Positions 35,007 to 45,996 of a DNA stretch of 64,000 bases are shown here, in pieces. A program made the translations under genes and the position numbers. Within the stretch, counting starts at the first letter, position 1. Each line of letters starts with the position of its first letter. The stretch is from Hormiphora californensis (Eukaryota > Ctenophora > Tentaculata > Cydippida > Pleurobrachiidae). Location of the stretch: contig CM035362.1 of NCBI GenBank assembly GCA_020137815.1, positions 2,553,891-2,617,890 of the forward strand, read 5' to 3'. The notes beneath the pieces were generated by a model that worked only from the letters and a program-made list of their open reading frames with translations, was not told the origin of the DNA and did no database searches.

Positions 35007-36985
35007 TCTCTCTCTCCCAAAAAGTGCATTAATAAACTTCTCCTACCTCTCTCTCCCTGTCACTTGCACCACATTAATATTTCTCCATTATACCCACTAA
35101 CTCTTTTCTTCTTCTTCTTCTTCTTCGTATACACCGGAGTTGATTGAGCATAATGATTTATCAGCACTACAGATATTTGGATCAGTAGTGAATACTGTCA
35201 GTATAATATGCAATCATATATTTCGCAGCTGTCCAGACTGTCTGAACTCTGATCAAATCCCCCAAAAGTATGATTATATCAGATCTATCGATCAAACTGA
35301 ATAATATATTGCTCAACTCTGTCTTCTTTTAACCCTCTAACAAAGTTACTATTAAATTGCTGCTTAGACACCCAAGTCTGGAGAGTTTCCTGGAAAGCCA
35401 AGCCTCACAAAATACCCGGAATCCCTCTAACCACCAAGCATCCCCTAACCACCCAAAGACTCCTTTCACATCCAAACCCTTCTAACCCTCCTCTCTTCCA
35501 AATCCTTCTAACCCTCCTCTCTCCCAAACCATTCTAACCCTCCTCTCTCTCCCCCAGGGTATCCGGTATGGGTGAAGGAATGGTGAACAAATGGCTCCGT
35601 GACACAGACACCTGTCTCCTGCAACAGGGATGGCAGGAGTGTCCCTTTGTCTCGGAACAAGCTCTCATCTTCATGTACCTCCTTGCCAGTGATAACAGCC
35701 CTGGATCTGAGGTAAAGACATGTTAGAGGAAATTGTGTTAGGAAATGTGTTGTAACATGTTAGAAAATCATGTGTTAGAAATTGGGTTGTAACATATGAC
35801 GTGTTGTAACATGATTTGTCATTCGCTCGAATTCGGATAGTTTAAAATGTTTAACATGTTTAGAACTACTATTCAATAGAAATTCTTCAATGAAGAGCAG
35901 CTTCTAAAATGATTATCTATAGATAAGATGTGTTATAACACCTTGTCTTTCCATACAGGTTTTGCACATTAGAGATTTAAAGAAGTTGATTCTCACTTGG
36001 GTGTTTATTGCGTACAGCTATATCGGGATGGAGATCACATACCCCATCTCCAACTTCCTTAACGGTAAGAGAGAGAAAAGGAAATATATTGACAATTCCA
36101 TACTATTATATATCGGGGTCCGATTGTAGTTGGATATACTAATGTATAGTAGTTTGCAGTAGACGTTACCGCGGAATTCATAAAAAATTTGCGAATCAAG
36201 GGATTTAAATTTTCGTAGACATTACGCAAGGCTGCCCTGCAGTTTTTCCGTGTTTGGTTTAATGGTCGTCCAAGGTCCAACAACTAGTTTTAGCCTACCT
36301 CTATTCCTCTAAATCATCCGATCCGAAGCAGACATGTACCTCCAATAATACTCGATATAGATTCATTCCTGTCTCTTTATCTCGTTTCTACCCTTCTCTC
36401 TAAACGTTCTGTCTGATTCCGAATAATCGAATATAAAATCATTCAAGTCGGTCAGATTTCTTACTTATAAATTTTTGCACAGTAAAAATCCCATTTTAAC
36501 TAAAGTTCTTCCTCTGATATAACCCAGTAACTACATATACCGACTTCCATACTTCCCCTGATCAAGGGAAGCTAACCGTCCTTGTTGGTATAACATGCCC
36601 ATATATGGTATTAAAAATACCATGTCTGCCACAGTCTGCTGACGTCAGAGGGTTCAGCTGCCATCTAGTGCCTTATCAGTTAAAAATAAATATTGTTCTC
36701 CCAGATAAGCAAAAAAAGTGTCAAAAAAGTGTCAAAAAAGTGTCATCTAAATTAAACTAAATAACACATTCTACGGATTAAATAAAGATTAAGTACACTT
36801 TAATTCTATCCGACCAATATATCTTAACACCCCCTTCCTTCTCTCCAGGTGAAAGTGTGGATAGTTTTATAAGAAGATGTCTCTTTGTCTCCCTGCATAA
36901 CAGCAGCTTAATGCTCCTGCTAAGCCAGAACCGGAGCTATGAAGCAAGCATCTACGAGGGTTTACTGAGTTACGCACAATTTTAG
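29599..36985 (+). CDS. CDK5R1: CDK5 activator (p35/p39-like), long isoform
   Basis: Eleven exons in phase (29599-29733, 31218-31326, 31476-31592, 32509-32683, 33499-33595, 33784-33867, 34043-34234, 34507-34655, 35558-35711, 35959-36064, 36849-36985) give 484 residues. The C-terminal cyclin-like domain has the family words LLQQGWQE, FVSEQALIFMYLL, LHIRDLKKLILTW and YSYIGMEITYP. Known: p35 binds and activates CDK5 and is membrane-tethered by N-myristoylation. Here the N-terminus is MGGAHSRR, a good myristoylation signal (Gly2, Ser6) with adjacent basic residues. The middle is Ser-rich and unconserved. The four upstream exons reach exon 33499 in the same phase as the alternative first exon at 33161, so two isoforms are predicted. 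Two DNA transposons lie in introns 1 and 3. The C-terminal half is certain; linkage of the first four exons is inferred from phase. Confidence 0.85.
30011..30059. repeat. Perfect 23-bp inverted repeat, 3-nt loop
   Basis: Arms 30011-30033 and 30037-30059 are exact complements. The loop is too short for a usual miRNA precursor, so a foldback-derived repeat is more likely. It lies in intron 1 of the CDK5 activator gene. Confidence 0.8.
30544..31187. mobile_element. 644-bp foldback element with ends TACAGGGTGTTC
   Basis: The two halves are inverted copies of about 290 bp around a loop near 30870. Ends are TGTACAGGGTGTTC and the imperfect complement GAACACCGTGTA. Flanking GCAA occurs on both sides (30540-30543, 31188-31191), a possible 4-bp target duplication. 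Mirror-image open frames in the arms are artefacts. It lies in intron 1 of the CDK5 activator gene. Confidence 0.85.
31631..32413. mobile_element. 783-bp DNA transposon relic with 18-bp perfect TIRs
   Basis: Ends are TAGGGTAAACCGGGGCAA and its exact complement, flanked by CTGA on both sides (31627-31630, 32414-32417). The word GGGGCAATTCGAACA occurs repeatedly near the left end and as its complement near the right end, like subterminal transposase-binding sites. No transposase frame, so it is non-autonomous. It lies in the intron between exons 31476-31592 and 32509-32683. Confidence 0.88.
32850..33041. repeat. (CT)n microsatellite
   Basis: About 190 bp of CT repeats with a few C-rich interruptions, just upstream of the alternative first exon of the CDK5 activator. 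The GA-strand frame is an artefact. Confidence 0.95.
33161..33375 (+). CDS. CDK5R1: Alternative first exon of the CDK5 activator (short isoform)
   Basis: An ATG exon of 71 codons plus 2 nt, starting MGLMNGS and ending LKLHSW across the junction. Its donor is followed in phase by exon 33499, giving 377 residues, close to vertebrate p39. The in-frame TAG six bases before the ATG shows that it cannot extend upstream as coding sequence. It also begins Met-Gly. A TATATAAAA at 33142-33150 lies very close to the ATG; if it acts as a TATA box, transcription might begin after the first ATG and use the next in-frame Met (residue 4). Confidence 0.7.
34945..35013. repeat. (CT)n microsatellite
   Basis: A pure CT run inside the intron 34656-35557, followed by a TTC run near 35106-35127 and three copies of a CCTTCTAACCCTCCTCTC-like unit (35467-35550) that form the polypyrimidine tract of the next acceptor. 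Confidence 0.93.
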
Positions 36986-39432
36986 ATAAATTTATCAACT
37001 TTAAAACAGATTAGTGGCAGACTTAGGGCGCTATTTAATCCGACTTAGAGACAATATTAGACTTAGAATTAGATAGTTCATAGTATCGTTTAGAAGTTCT
37101 AATAGAAATTCTAATAGAACCGTGTGGTTGGGTGATTATTGAAAAAGTGGAAAAATTATTAAAAAGAGTAATTTTCCTCTGTATTTAACTGTATCGTGCT
37201 ACTGTATACGTGTGTTTTTTGAGTAATTATATAAACTCAACTGTGAGAGTGTTATTGGCGTTGCGAGTGTTTTTGTGTGCATTTTAATATTTTTTATTTC
37301 CTTTTTAAAAACACTATTTTACATTTGAAACGCAACAGTACAGATCATAAAGAGACTGTATATCCCCTCTTTGACCATTCCATTTAGCCTAGTGGCAAAT
37401 TGATCGGCGATCGCAGCTAAATTTAGCTGAACCTGCCCTTCCCCGCGTCCTCTTAATCTCTAGGAGAGGAAGAGGAAGATAGTTTCAGTTAAACTCAGGG
37501 AAGGTAGTTTCGTGGAAGATAGTTTCGAGGAATATAGTTTCAGGGAGATCAATTTGCTAACTACTGCAGACAGATAGCAGGATCAAATCCTCCTAGATCT
37601 GACAGACAGATCAGAATATATCATATAGTATGTGATTTGAGGATCACTTCAATGATCAGGCAACAACGACTTCCCCGCGTTGTCAGAGCATTCTCACATG
37701 GCTTCCCCAGTTGACACTTGACAGTAACCAGTATTGGTTACCCTATATTTAATTGATCGGGGAAGTGGTTGTCCAGTTCTCTCAGCACCCATCCATCTCT
37801 CTTTCTCTGCAATAACACAATATTTAGTTAGTTATAACTCCCCCTCCCTCCCTCCCTGACAAGTGACTTAGTGACAATTCATATAAAAAGCAATCACTAT
37901 GATAATAATCATGACAGGCTGTATAACTAGACAACTCCCCAGAACCATTGCAAATTTTAATTTCACTGTTGACTTGAGGAAGTAACTCCAGCTTAATATA
38001 ACACATACACAGTATGCATCTGCTGTCGTAGAAAGTAAACAATTAGTATGATTCTCGGAAAGGATCGATTAAATCGATTCGATTTAAGTAGTTCCTCTCG
38101 AAATTGTCTTCGTTGGAGGTTAACCATGTGCACAGTGAACCACATGTGTGCCATTGCAGTACGGGTTAACATGGTTCTAGCTAACGGTGAACGTCAGCAG
38201 TACTGTATTTACTGTGCTGGCCCCACCCTGCTGGGGGGTACTGCAGCAGTGGTCCTCCGTTATATTGGCCGCCCGCATAGCGCTCTAAGCTCTAACTTCC
38301 CCTTGGACCCACGTAGGCCTAATGGGTTTTATACCCTAGTTAGGAGTTGCCCTAACTAGTTTCTGCCTACGTGGGCATTATACAATTGTATAATTACACC
38401 TATAACGACGTTGGTGAGGAATCGCAAGGTCATCATAACATTGTCCTCTCCTTGGGAGGAGTCTCAACATCATCTCAATTTCAGTTTGTCTCCTCTCCCT
38501 CATCTAAGCAGTAACCCCACTAACTTGTTGAGTAAGGGGTGAGACCTACCCCTTACTCAACAACTACTAACCTACCCCCTACGAAGTCTTCGCGGGTCAG
38601 AGATAATACTGACATCTATGAGACATTCGGATCGATTGTCAACATATCAATAATCGAACGGATCGAGTAAAGGGTCCCAGAGCTACATATCATGGTGGGT
38701 GGTCTGAAACAGACAAATATTTGATGATTTTAATGATGTTATTCGAACTATATTCGCTAATGTCAACTTATACTAGATCCTAGAACTATTCTCCATTTGA
38801 CCAGATACCAGTCAGTGGGTGGTCTGAAATGGTCAAATAATCGATACCGTCAGAGTGTATTTGTCATGTCATATTTTTAGACTCAAAAACTTCGTGGGTT
38901 TTGGGTTAATTCTGGTACTAAAATAGTTACAAACAGTTTAGAGAAAAGTAGAATTTATACGGTACGAAATTCAGGGTGAAACATGTACGATTTTTTTCAT
39001 TACCAGCTACTGTACCACTACCTGCCTGCCTAACGACCCGATCTGAGCGCACTGTCACCACCAGTCAGCCCACTGCCGGATGGATAATAACAGTAAACAT
39101 GATTACAGTAATGACTAATGGGTCTGGATGGTTTTGATTACCAATGTGCAATCACACAGCTTTCCAGGGCATAGAAAACTGAATAGTCCTGTCAGCACTA
39201 GCAGATTGTTCTCCAGTTAAATCTCCCTTCCCCTCTTGACATGTCTTTAATTCATACTCAAATTTAATCCACCTCACTCAAGAAAGAAAGAAAGAATCCA
39301 GTCGAATTTAGTGACTAAAGTGCTAAACTATTTAGTAAAGTCCCATTGTCCCACACCTGCGTCCTTGCCACGTAGCCCCTGATATAAAACCTCCGTCTCC
39401 CCCTGGCCCCAGAGCTCAGAATCTCTGTAACA
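36986..39432. other. Intergenic between CDK5 activator and chitinase
   Basis: No exon chain was recognised. It holds two short inverted repeats: 38308-38375 (ends CCCACGTAGGC) and 38525-38563 (16-bp perfect stem, 7-nt loop). GGGTGGTCTGAAA occurs twice near 38698 and 38817. The right end is the chitinase promoter. Confidence 0.5.
39383..39388 (+). promoter_or_regulatory. TATA box of the chitinase gene
   Basis: TATAAA lies 50 bp before the chitinase ATG in a GC-richer context. A start site about 30 bp downstream (near 39413) leaves a short 5' UTR of about 20 nt. Confidence 0.6.
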
Positions 39433-42400
39433 ATGAAGTTTCTTGTCCTGTCCGCGGCCCTCCTGGGCGCCACTCTTGCCTTTGATTGTACCAGCGATGG
39501 TATGTTTGTAGACCCAGTTGATTGCAGTGTCTTCCATCGGTGCGTGGGCGGCAGAGATTACCCTGGAAAGGTACGTGTACAGGATGGAGATTACTGATTA
39601 GAATACGTCGCTGTAATCATGCTTCTCATCGTTACGTGGTGATTTTTAGTGCCCTCTATTTCCAGAAAGCTTTGTCAGGCCAATGTAAGAATAGGGTCAG
39701 GCCAACCCTCTGACAGAGAAAGCTGTATAATTAAAACACGCTAATAAAACACCCCTTTCAGTGCCCCGCTGGAACCCTATTCAGTCAGAAGAAGGGTGTG
39801 TGTGACTGGCCTGCTAATGTTGACTGTGAAGTTCTCCCCACAACCCCTGCCCCTGTTACCACCCCCGGACCTACCACAACCCCGGGTTAGTATAGTGAGA
39901 TCTGTAATGCTGTGACCGACACAAGTAAACAACCAATCAGAACTCATTATTTAGGTCACGTGACTGGTTATCAGCCAATCAGGGACCAGTATTTCCTGAT
40001 TCGGTCGGTTCCTGTGATCCGTAATGCTCTGACCGCTGTTCTCGTGCGCTTATAATTTGAAAGCGAATCGGGTTAGGCCAATGCTTTGGCAGTTAGTGAT
40101 CCGCTTCCAACTTCCAGTCTTGTGAAACTAATGTTGAAATTATATTTTGCTTCGGCAAATTAACCTATGACGTGTCAGTGGAGAATTGTGAAAGATATAA
40201 TTATGTAGCTGCAAAAGAGAGGAGGAAGGACGATGACAAATTTGTATTTTTCAGGACCCACCACGACACCAGGACCTACCACTCCCTACGTGCCACCCAG
40301 TAAGTTATGTGATGTAATTTCCCCAGACTCAAAGAGCTCGCTTTAGAGTACCCTCCTTTAGATCCTTCTAAAGTAATAATATAATGTTGTTTCCACAGTT
40401 TAGTGAAATTATTTGCTACATAACTCGAATCCTACTTCCTCACTTTTTCCCCAGAACTAGTTTACCCCTAGCAAACCGCCAAACCAGAAATAAATATTTC
40501 TCTCTCTGTAGTTCCGTATAATAAACTCTTTCCTTCAGCTCCTGGCAACTACAAGAGGGTCTGTTATTTCGTTAACTGGGCTACTTATCGAGATGCTCCT
40601 GGTACGTAAAGGAAGAGAGGGAGAGTATCATATGATGTATCCACTATGGAAGAAACGAGACTTGTTGGGTTTATTTCAGGAAGATTAATAACTTAATTTA
40701 ACTCATTCATTATTCATTTTGTTTCCAGGAAAGTTTGAGCCAGAGGATCTTGATGCCTCTCTCTGTACCCATGTTATCTATGCCTTCTCCGTACTGGATG
40801 AGAAGACACACACACTGAAGATCTTCGACGAAGATGTAGATGTCAAACAAAGTAAGAAATATCAGAGTAGTGGGTGTAAATCAGGAACCAACCAATCAGA
40901 ACTCGTTATTTAGGTCACGCGACTGGTTATCAGCCAATCAGGGACCAGTATTTCGGATTTCCTGATTCGGTCGGTTCCTGATCTGGGGGGGGGGACACTA
41001 GGAGGGGTTGACTCCGGTTGATTATTGAGTTTGTATCAAACCTAAGAATTAATCGGGTTGGTTATTATTTTGGATTATAATGATTGTGCCAACATTAAAC
41101 AAGATGCAATTCTTCAGAATCTGTCTTTCACACTTCACACGCCTCGACCTGTCATATCACTCTAATAACCAGCGTCACATATTTAGCACCTGTCTTGTGT
41201 CACCGAACCACGAGAACCCACGTAGCTCCTTATAAGGCATTGTTTTGATCGGACCACGCCCTGGTCGAATTCTATTTCCATACAACACTAATTGTTACTT
41301 GGTTATGTCGTAGTACAACGGCGACAAAGAGGTAGTTATCGCATCTCCGAGCACTAGACAATGTCGTTAAAGTCGTGACCTCCCTAGACATTTCAATAAC
41401 CAGCCTGTATACATTGCTCCTTCATAAAACACATATTGCCTTTGTTACCACATTAACTACTCCTTCATAAAAACATCCTTCCCCAGAGTTCTTTGAGCGA
41501 GTCACCGCCCTAAGGAGCAAGGGAGTGAAGGTTTCCATCGCTATTGGAGGATGGACTGACAGTAAGGGAGACAAATACTCCGTCATGGTATGTAAAACTA
41601 TCCCATAGTCAGACCTAGACAGATCGATCTAGCTCTAGCTAGACGTTTCGTAATACAGTAAAACCTAGCTATAAACTGCTTGTTGGGAGAACCTTCTATA
41701 ATCTATTTGGCAAGCACCGGTATCTATGACGTTCCTTGCAAAACAGATTAGTCTAGTATAGAAGGTTCTCCCGACAAGCAGTTTAAATCGAGGTATTACA
41801 AGACGTCTACCCAGCTGTTAGTAATGGGAAAATTATTTCGATTTGTGTGCCAAGCTGTGTTCCAATTCACAGACTATTTTGGAACACCTTGTAAATAGTG
41901 GGGCTCAAATGAACCATATGTACGAGAGCTCCGTTAGTCTTTACGTTATTCGTTACGTCAATGGAATGTACTAATATGCACTAATGCCAATTGCCAGCTT
42001 TAATGCAGGTTGAAAGCCGAAATATATTATTCTCCCCTTGTTCCCCAGAATACCGATCCTATTCAGAAGATCATGTTACCACAGTAACTGCTCCTTCATA
42101 AACACATCCTCCCTCTGTTACCACAGTAACGAAGTAACTCCTTCATAAACTCATCCCCCGTTCCCCAGGTTACCGATCCCAAAAAGAGGGCCAACTTTGT
42201 TTCTCATGTTACCAACTTCATCAAGGAGCACAACTTTGACGGACTTGATCTTGGTAAGATTTAGGGGAACTTCGAATGTCACCACCACATATTATAATTC
42301 AGAGATGAGGAGTAACCGGACCCAACTAATGTCTAACATATAATTAGAGTACCTCCCAGTCGCGAGTTAATTAGTTAATTGATCCCCCTCGACAGATTGG

Positions 42401-44102
42401 GAGTACCCCAAGTGCTGGCAGGCCAACTGTTACGCCGGACCCCGATCTGACAAGCCCAACTTTGTGAAACTCTGCCAGGAACTGAAGGCTGCCTTCAAAC
42501 CCCATGGATATCTCCTATCTGCTGCTGTTGCTGCTAGCAAGTGGACTATTGCTGATGCTTATGACATGAAGGGAATCGGAGAGTAAGTAAAAGTAGAACG
42601 GGAATGAGGGGGGTTTACCATTTGACAGACACAAGTAGCGGTACAGGTAGATGCTAGCCACTAGGTTACCTAGAAATGATTGGTTACTTTCTGCTTACTC
42701 ACGTCCGGTAGTGAGTTGGGGGTACACCGAGTAGAGAAATAAATTACCTTGTCCATCAACAATGTCACAACTTCCATCATTCTAAAATTTAAGGTGTCCT
42801 ACCTTCGTAGTTTTGCTTTTCGCAAGAAGAGAGAAGGTCTCCTTCAGCTGAATCTATTCCGAAGAAATTTGTAATCAAATGTGTCAATCAACATTCAACA
42901 GCTTCCCTTTTCTAATTTATATTTAAACGGACAACAATAAAATTAGTAGGAAACAATAATTTTGGGGCCAGTATTACCTTTCTTAAAAACTTAGTTTCTA
43001 TTTCCTCACTTCCTCATTCTCTTAACTCTCCCTCCAGGGCTCTTGATTTCATTAACGTGATGACCTACGATCTTCACGGGATCTGGGACAGGAAGACTGG
43101 ACATCACAGCCAGCTCAAGGGACACAAGAGCGACAGTCACAAGTTCCTCAACAGTGTAAGTGTTTCAAGGGGCGTGGTTACCTTGGTTACCAAGGGCGTG
43201 GTTACCATGGTAACAACTACCTCAAGTGGTTAGTCAGGGCGTAAATTTTAACAACAAACTAGTTGCTGACGTAAATTAGTTTCTAGGAAAACGTCAAGAG
43301 TCACATAATTATAATTTCCTAGTATGCATAATTCTTTGGGAAAGAGCAAACTAAATGTTTTTGAAGTCCAAGAAAACTGCAAAATATCAAAAATCATTGC
43401 ATCATAGACTAACCCACTTCTCCCCTACTGCAGGACTGGGCTATGCAGCACTATGCCGCTGGGGGTGTTCCCAAGAACAAGTTGATCCTCGGAGTGCCCA
43501 TGTACGGACGGTCCTTCACCCTGGGAAACAAGTCTAATACTGGCATCAACAGTGGATCATGGAAGGCTGGCACCAAGGGACCCATCACTGGTGAGTTTGA
43601 GAAACATTTATTAGTCTTCTCTATCATGCGAACATCTCTACTTTCTCATTTGCTAGTGAACTGCCTACCTTTTGCTATATTATAGCTGTATAAGTCAAGA
43701 CTACTTTTGGCGCATGGGGCACAGTTGTGTTCAAGGAAGGATAAAGGAGTACTTGGATCGCCCTGTTTCTAATTATAACTCCTCACCCCCCCCCCCCCCC
43801 CCCAACTAGGTGAGGCTGGTTTCCTGGCCTACTATGAGATCTGCATGTCCCAGAAAGAGGGAGGATGGACTGTTGTCAAGGATCCCACTGGAGCCATGGG
43901 TCCCTATGCCTACAAGGGAGACCAGTGGGTCGGGTATGATGACACTGAGATCATTGCCAAGAAGGTAAATACTTTCCCCTGCTTGTAGAGCTCTGCTTGT
44001 AGCTGTTTTAAGGGCTATTTTTGGCCACTATTTTCAGGTTTCAATCATTTGCATATTTGAAGTTATTATCTTCTTCTTCCGTTACATACACACATGATAG
44101 TG

Positions 44103-44135
<33 letters not shown>

Positions 44136-44300
44136 GTACTAAGTAGTGACACACCCATTTCATTCCAGATGAAGTACATTCAGGAGCAAGGATTCGGAGG
44201 AGCAATGGTGTGGGATATTACCATGGACGATTTCCAGAACAAGTGCGGAGAGGGAGCCTGGCCTCTAATGAGGGCCATCGCCAAGGGTCTTGCTGCCTAA
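39433..44300 (+). CDS. Secreted GH18 chitinase with N-terminal CBM14
   Basis: Twelve exons in phase (39433-39570, 39762-39885, 40255-40299, 40539-40601, 40729-40851, 41487-41587, 42169-42253, 42396-42582, 43038-43155, 43434-43590, 43810-43964, 44169-44300) give 475 residues. Seen: signal peptide 1-16 (MKFLVLSAALLGATLA); a six-Cys-type peritrophin/CBM14 domain to about residue 69; a Thr/Pro linker TTTPGPTT to about 106; then a GH18 barrel. The catalytic motif DGLDLDWE is intact (Asp222, 225, 227; acid Glu229), with YFVNW, SIAIGGW, MTYDLHG, GVPMYGRSF and GAMVWDITMDDF. It should hydrolyse chitin outside the cell or in the gut. CBM14 is N-terminal here, whereas it is C-terminal in vertebrate chitotriosidase and AMCase. 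hAT MITEs lie in introns 2 and 5. Confidence 0.95.
39912..40014. mobile_element. hAT-type MITE, copy 1 (left end decayed)
   Basis: The right half is typical, ending TCGGTCGGTTCCTG; the left end has lost CAGGAAC and begins about TGACCGACACAAG. Near-identical flanks of about 16 bp (GTAATGCT.TGACCG) occur on both sides. It lies in chitinase intron 2. Confidence 0.75.
40882..40980. mobile_element. hAT-type MITE, copy 2
   Basis: Begins CAGGAACCAACC, has a small internal deletion, keeps the family core (GGTTATCAGCCAATCAGGG) and ends GGTCGGTTCCTG. No clear target duplication. It lies in chitinase intron 5. Confidence 0.8.
41652..41800. mobile_element. Hairpin MITE with ends AATACAGTAAAACCT
   Basis: Inverted arms of about 45 bp meet around a 55-bp centre; the inner part of the arms (GGGAGAACCTTCTATA) is exactly complementary. 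It lies in chitinase intron 6. Confidence 0.75.
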
Positions 44301-44483
44301 TTAGTTAATTAATTGTGAGTTAATTAATTACATTGACACAAGTAATGAAACGCAGTTCTTTGGGAGTTATATCTGAAATATAAATAGCCCAATCACACAT
44401 ATAATTTATTAGCCATTAAATATTCAACACTCAAATATATTATTGTCCAACACAACAAGGCTGTCAGAACATTGGCCTGACAG

Positions 44484-45970
44484 CAGGAACCGACCGAACC
44501 AAGTAAACAACCAATCAGAGCTCGCTGTTTAGGTCAGGTGACTGGTTATCAGCAGGAAGCGACCGAATATTCGGTTCGGTTCGGTTCGGTTCGGAAATTC
44601 GGTGTTTTTTGGGCGGTTCGGTTCGGTTCGGTTCGGTAGGAAATTTTGGCCGAACCACCGAATTTTTTGGTCAAAAAATGCCCAGAAATCGGGCTTTTTC
44701 ATGCAAAATTTTTCAATTATTTCACGAAAATTGTATGGATTTCAATGTCAATTTCGCCGTATTAACCCTATTTCGAATCGGTGGTGCTATGTGGAAATGA
44801 TTTCGCTAGTTAGCGGGTTCGATATGGATTGATTTGATACCTGACTTCCCGTCGAATCGTGTCCTCATGAGAGGGTCAACAAATTCAGAAACTTTTTTTT
44901 CAAAAAATTCATGGAGAGCACCGATCAAGGTGTTAAGAATCATTCTCTGAAATTTTGTAAAAAAGTTTGGAAAATATTTCAGAGTCAATTTTATGGAAAA
45001 TTTTCTATGTCAATTTTTGCGTACGAATCGTGTTTCGAATCGGTATTGCTAAGCGGGAGTGATGTTGCTAATTAGTAATTAAGTAGTGGGTCCGAGATGG
45101 ATTATGCTGATACGTGATCCCCCATCAAATCTAATTAGGAAGTTTAGGGGAAACGATTCATGTTTCAATAAATCCTGCTAATTAGCGAGAGCACTGCCGC
45201 ATAGCATCACCGATTCGCAACACGATTCGTACGGCTAAATTGACATAGAATTTTTTTTCCCGAAATTGACTTTGAAATATTTTACAAAGTTTTTTTCACA
45301 AAATTAAATGTTTCTCTAAAAATTCATGGAGAGCATCGATCAAGGTATTGAGAATCATTACCTGAAATTTTGTGAAATTTTTTTTGTGAAAAATATTTTA
45401 AGTAAATTATGGTATACGAATCGTGTTTCTAATCGACAATGCTAAACGGGAGTGATGTTGGTAATTAGTGGGCCCGAGATGGATTGTGCTGATACGTGAT
45501 CCCCCATCAAATCTAATTAGGAAATTTAGAGAGACACGATTCATGGTTCGTAATTCGTTAAATCCTGCTAATTAGCAATACCATTCCCGTATAGCATTGC
45601 CGATTCGAAACACGATTCGTACGCAAAAATTGACATAGAAAATTTACGATAAAATTGACATAGAAAATTTTTTCACAAAATTTACTTTGAAATTTTTTCA
45701 AACATTTTTTAACAAAATTTCAGAGAATGATTCTCAATACCTTGATCGGTGCTCTCCATGACTTTTTAGAGAAACATTTATACAGAAAAAGTTTTGTATG
45801 GTTCGGTTCGGTTCGTTTACCGAAATTCGGTTCGGTTCGGTTCGGTTCGGTTCGGTAAAAAAGTTTTTCAAATTCGGTTCGGTTCGGTTCGGTGGAAAAA
45901 AACCCGGTTCGGTCGTTTCCTGGTTATCAGCCAATCAGGGACCAGTATTTCCTGATTCGGTCGGTTCCTG
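44484..45970. mobile_element. hAT-type MITE, copy 3, interrupted by a second element
   Basis: Left part 44484-44552 begins CAGGAACCGACCGA; right part 45923-45970 ends TCGGTCGGTTCCTG. The host target duplication is CCTGACAG / CTTGACAG (7 of 8). It is split at GTTATCAG by a 1.37 kb insertion (separate entry). The right end lies 26 bp beyond the GalNAc-transferase stop codon, so it forms that gene's 3' UTR or flank. Confidence 0.85.
44553..45922. mobile_element. Nested 1.37 kb hAT-like element with (TTCGG)n ends
   Basis: It starts CAGGAAGCGACCGAA and ends with the complement TTCGGTCGTTTCCTG. The exact 8-bp GTTATCAG is duplicated at 44545-44552 and 45923-45930, as expected for hAT transposition. 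Both ends carry arrays of the pentamer TTCGG. The interior contains inverted and direct repeats of CATGGAGAGC.CCGATCAAGG and CGAATCGTGTTTCG-like words. No transposase frame. Confidence 0.85.
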
Positions 45971-45996
45971 CTTGACAGCAACAGGGCACCATTATT

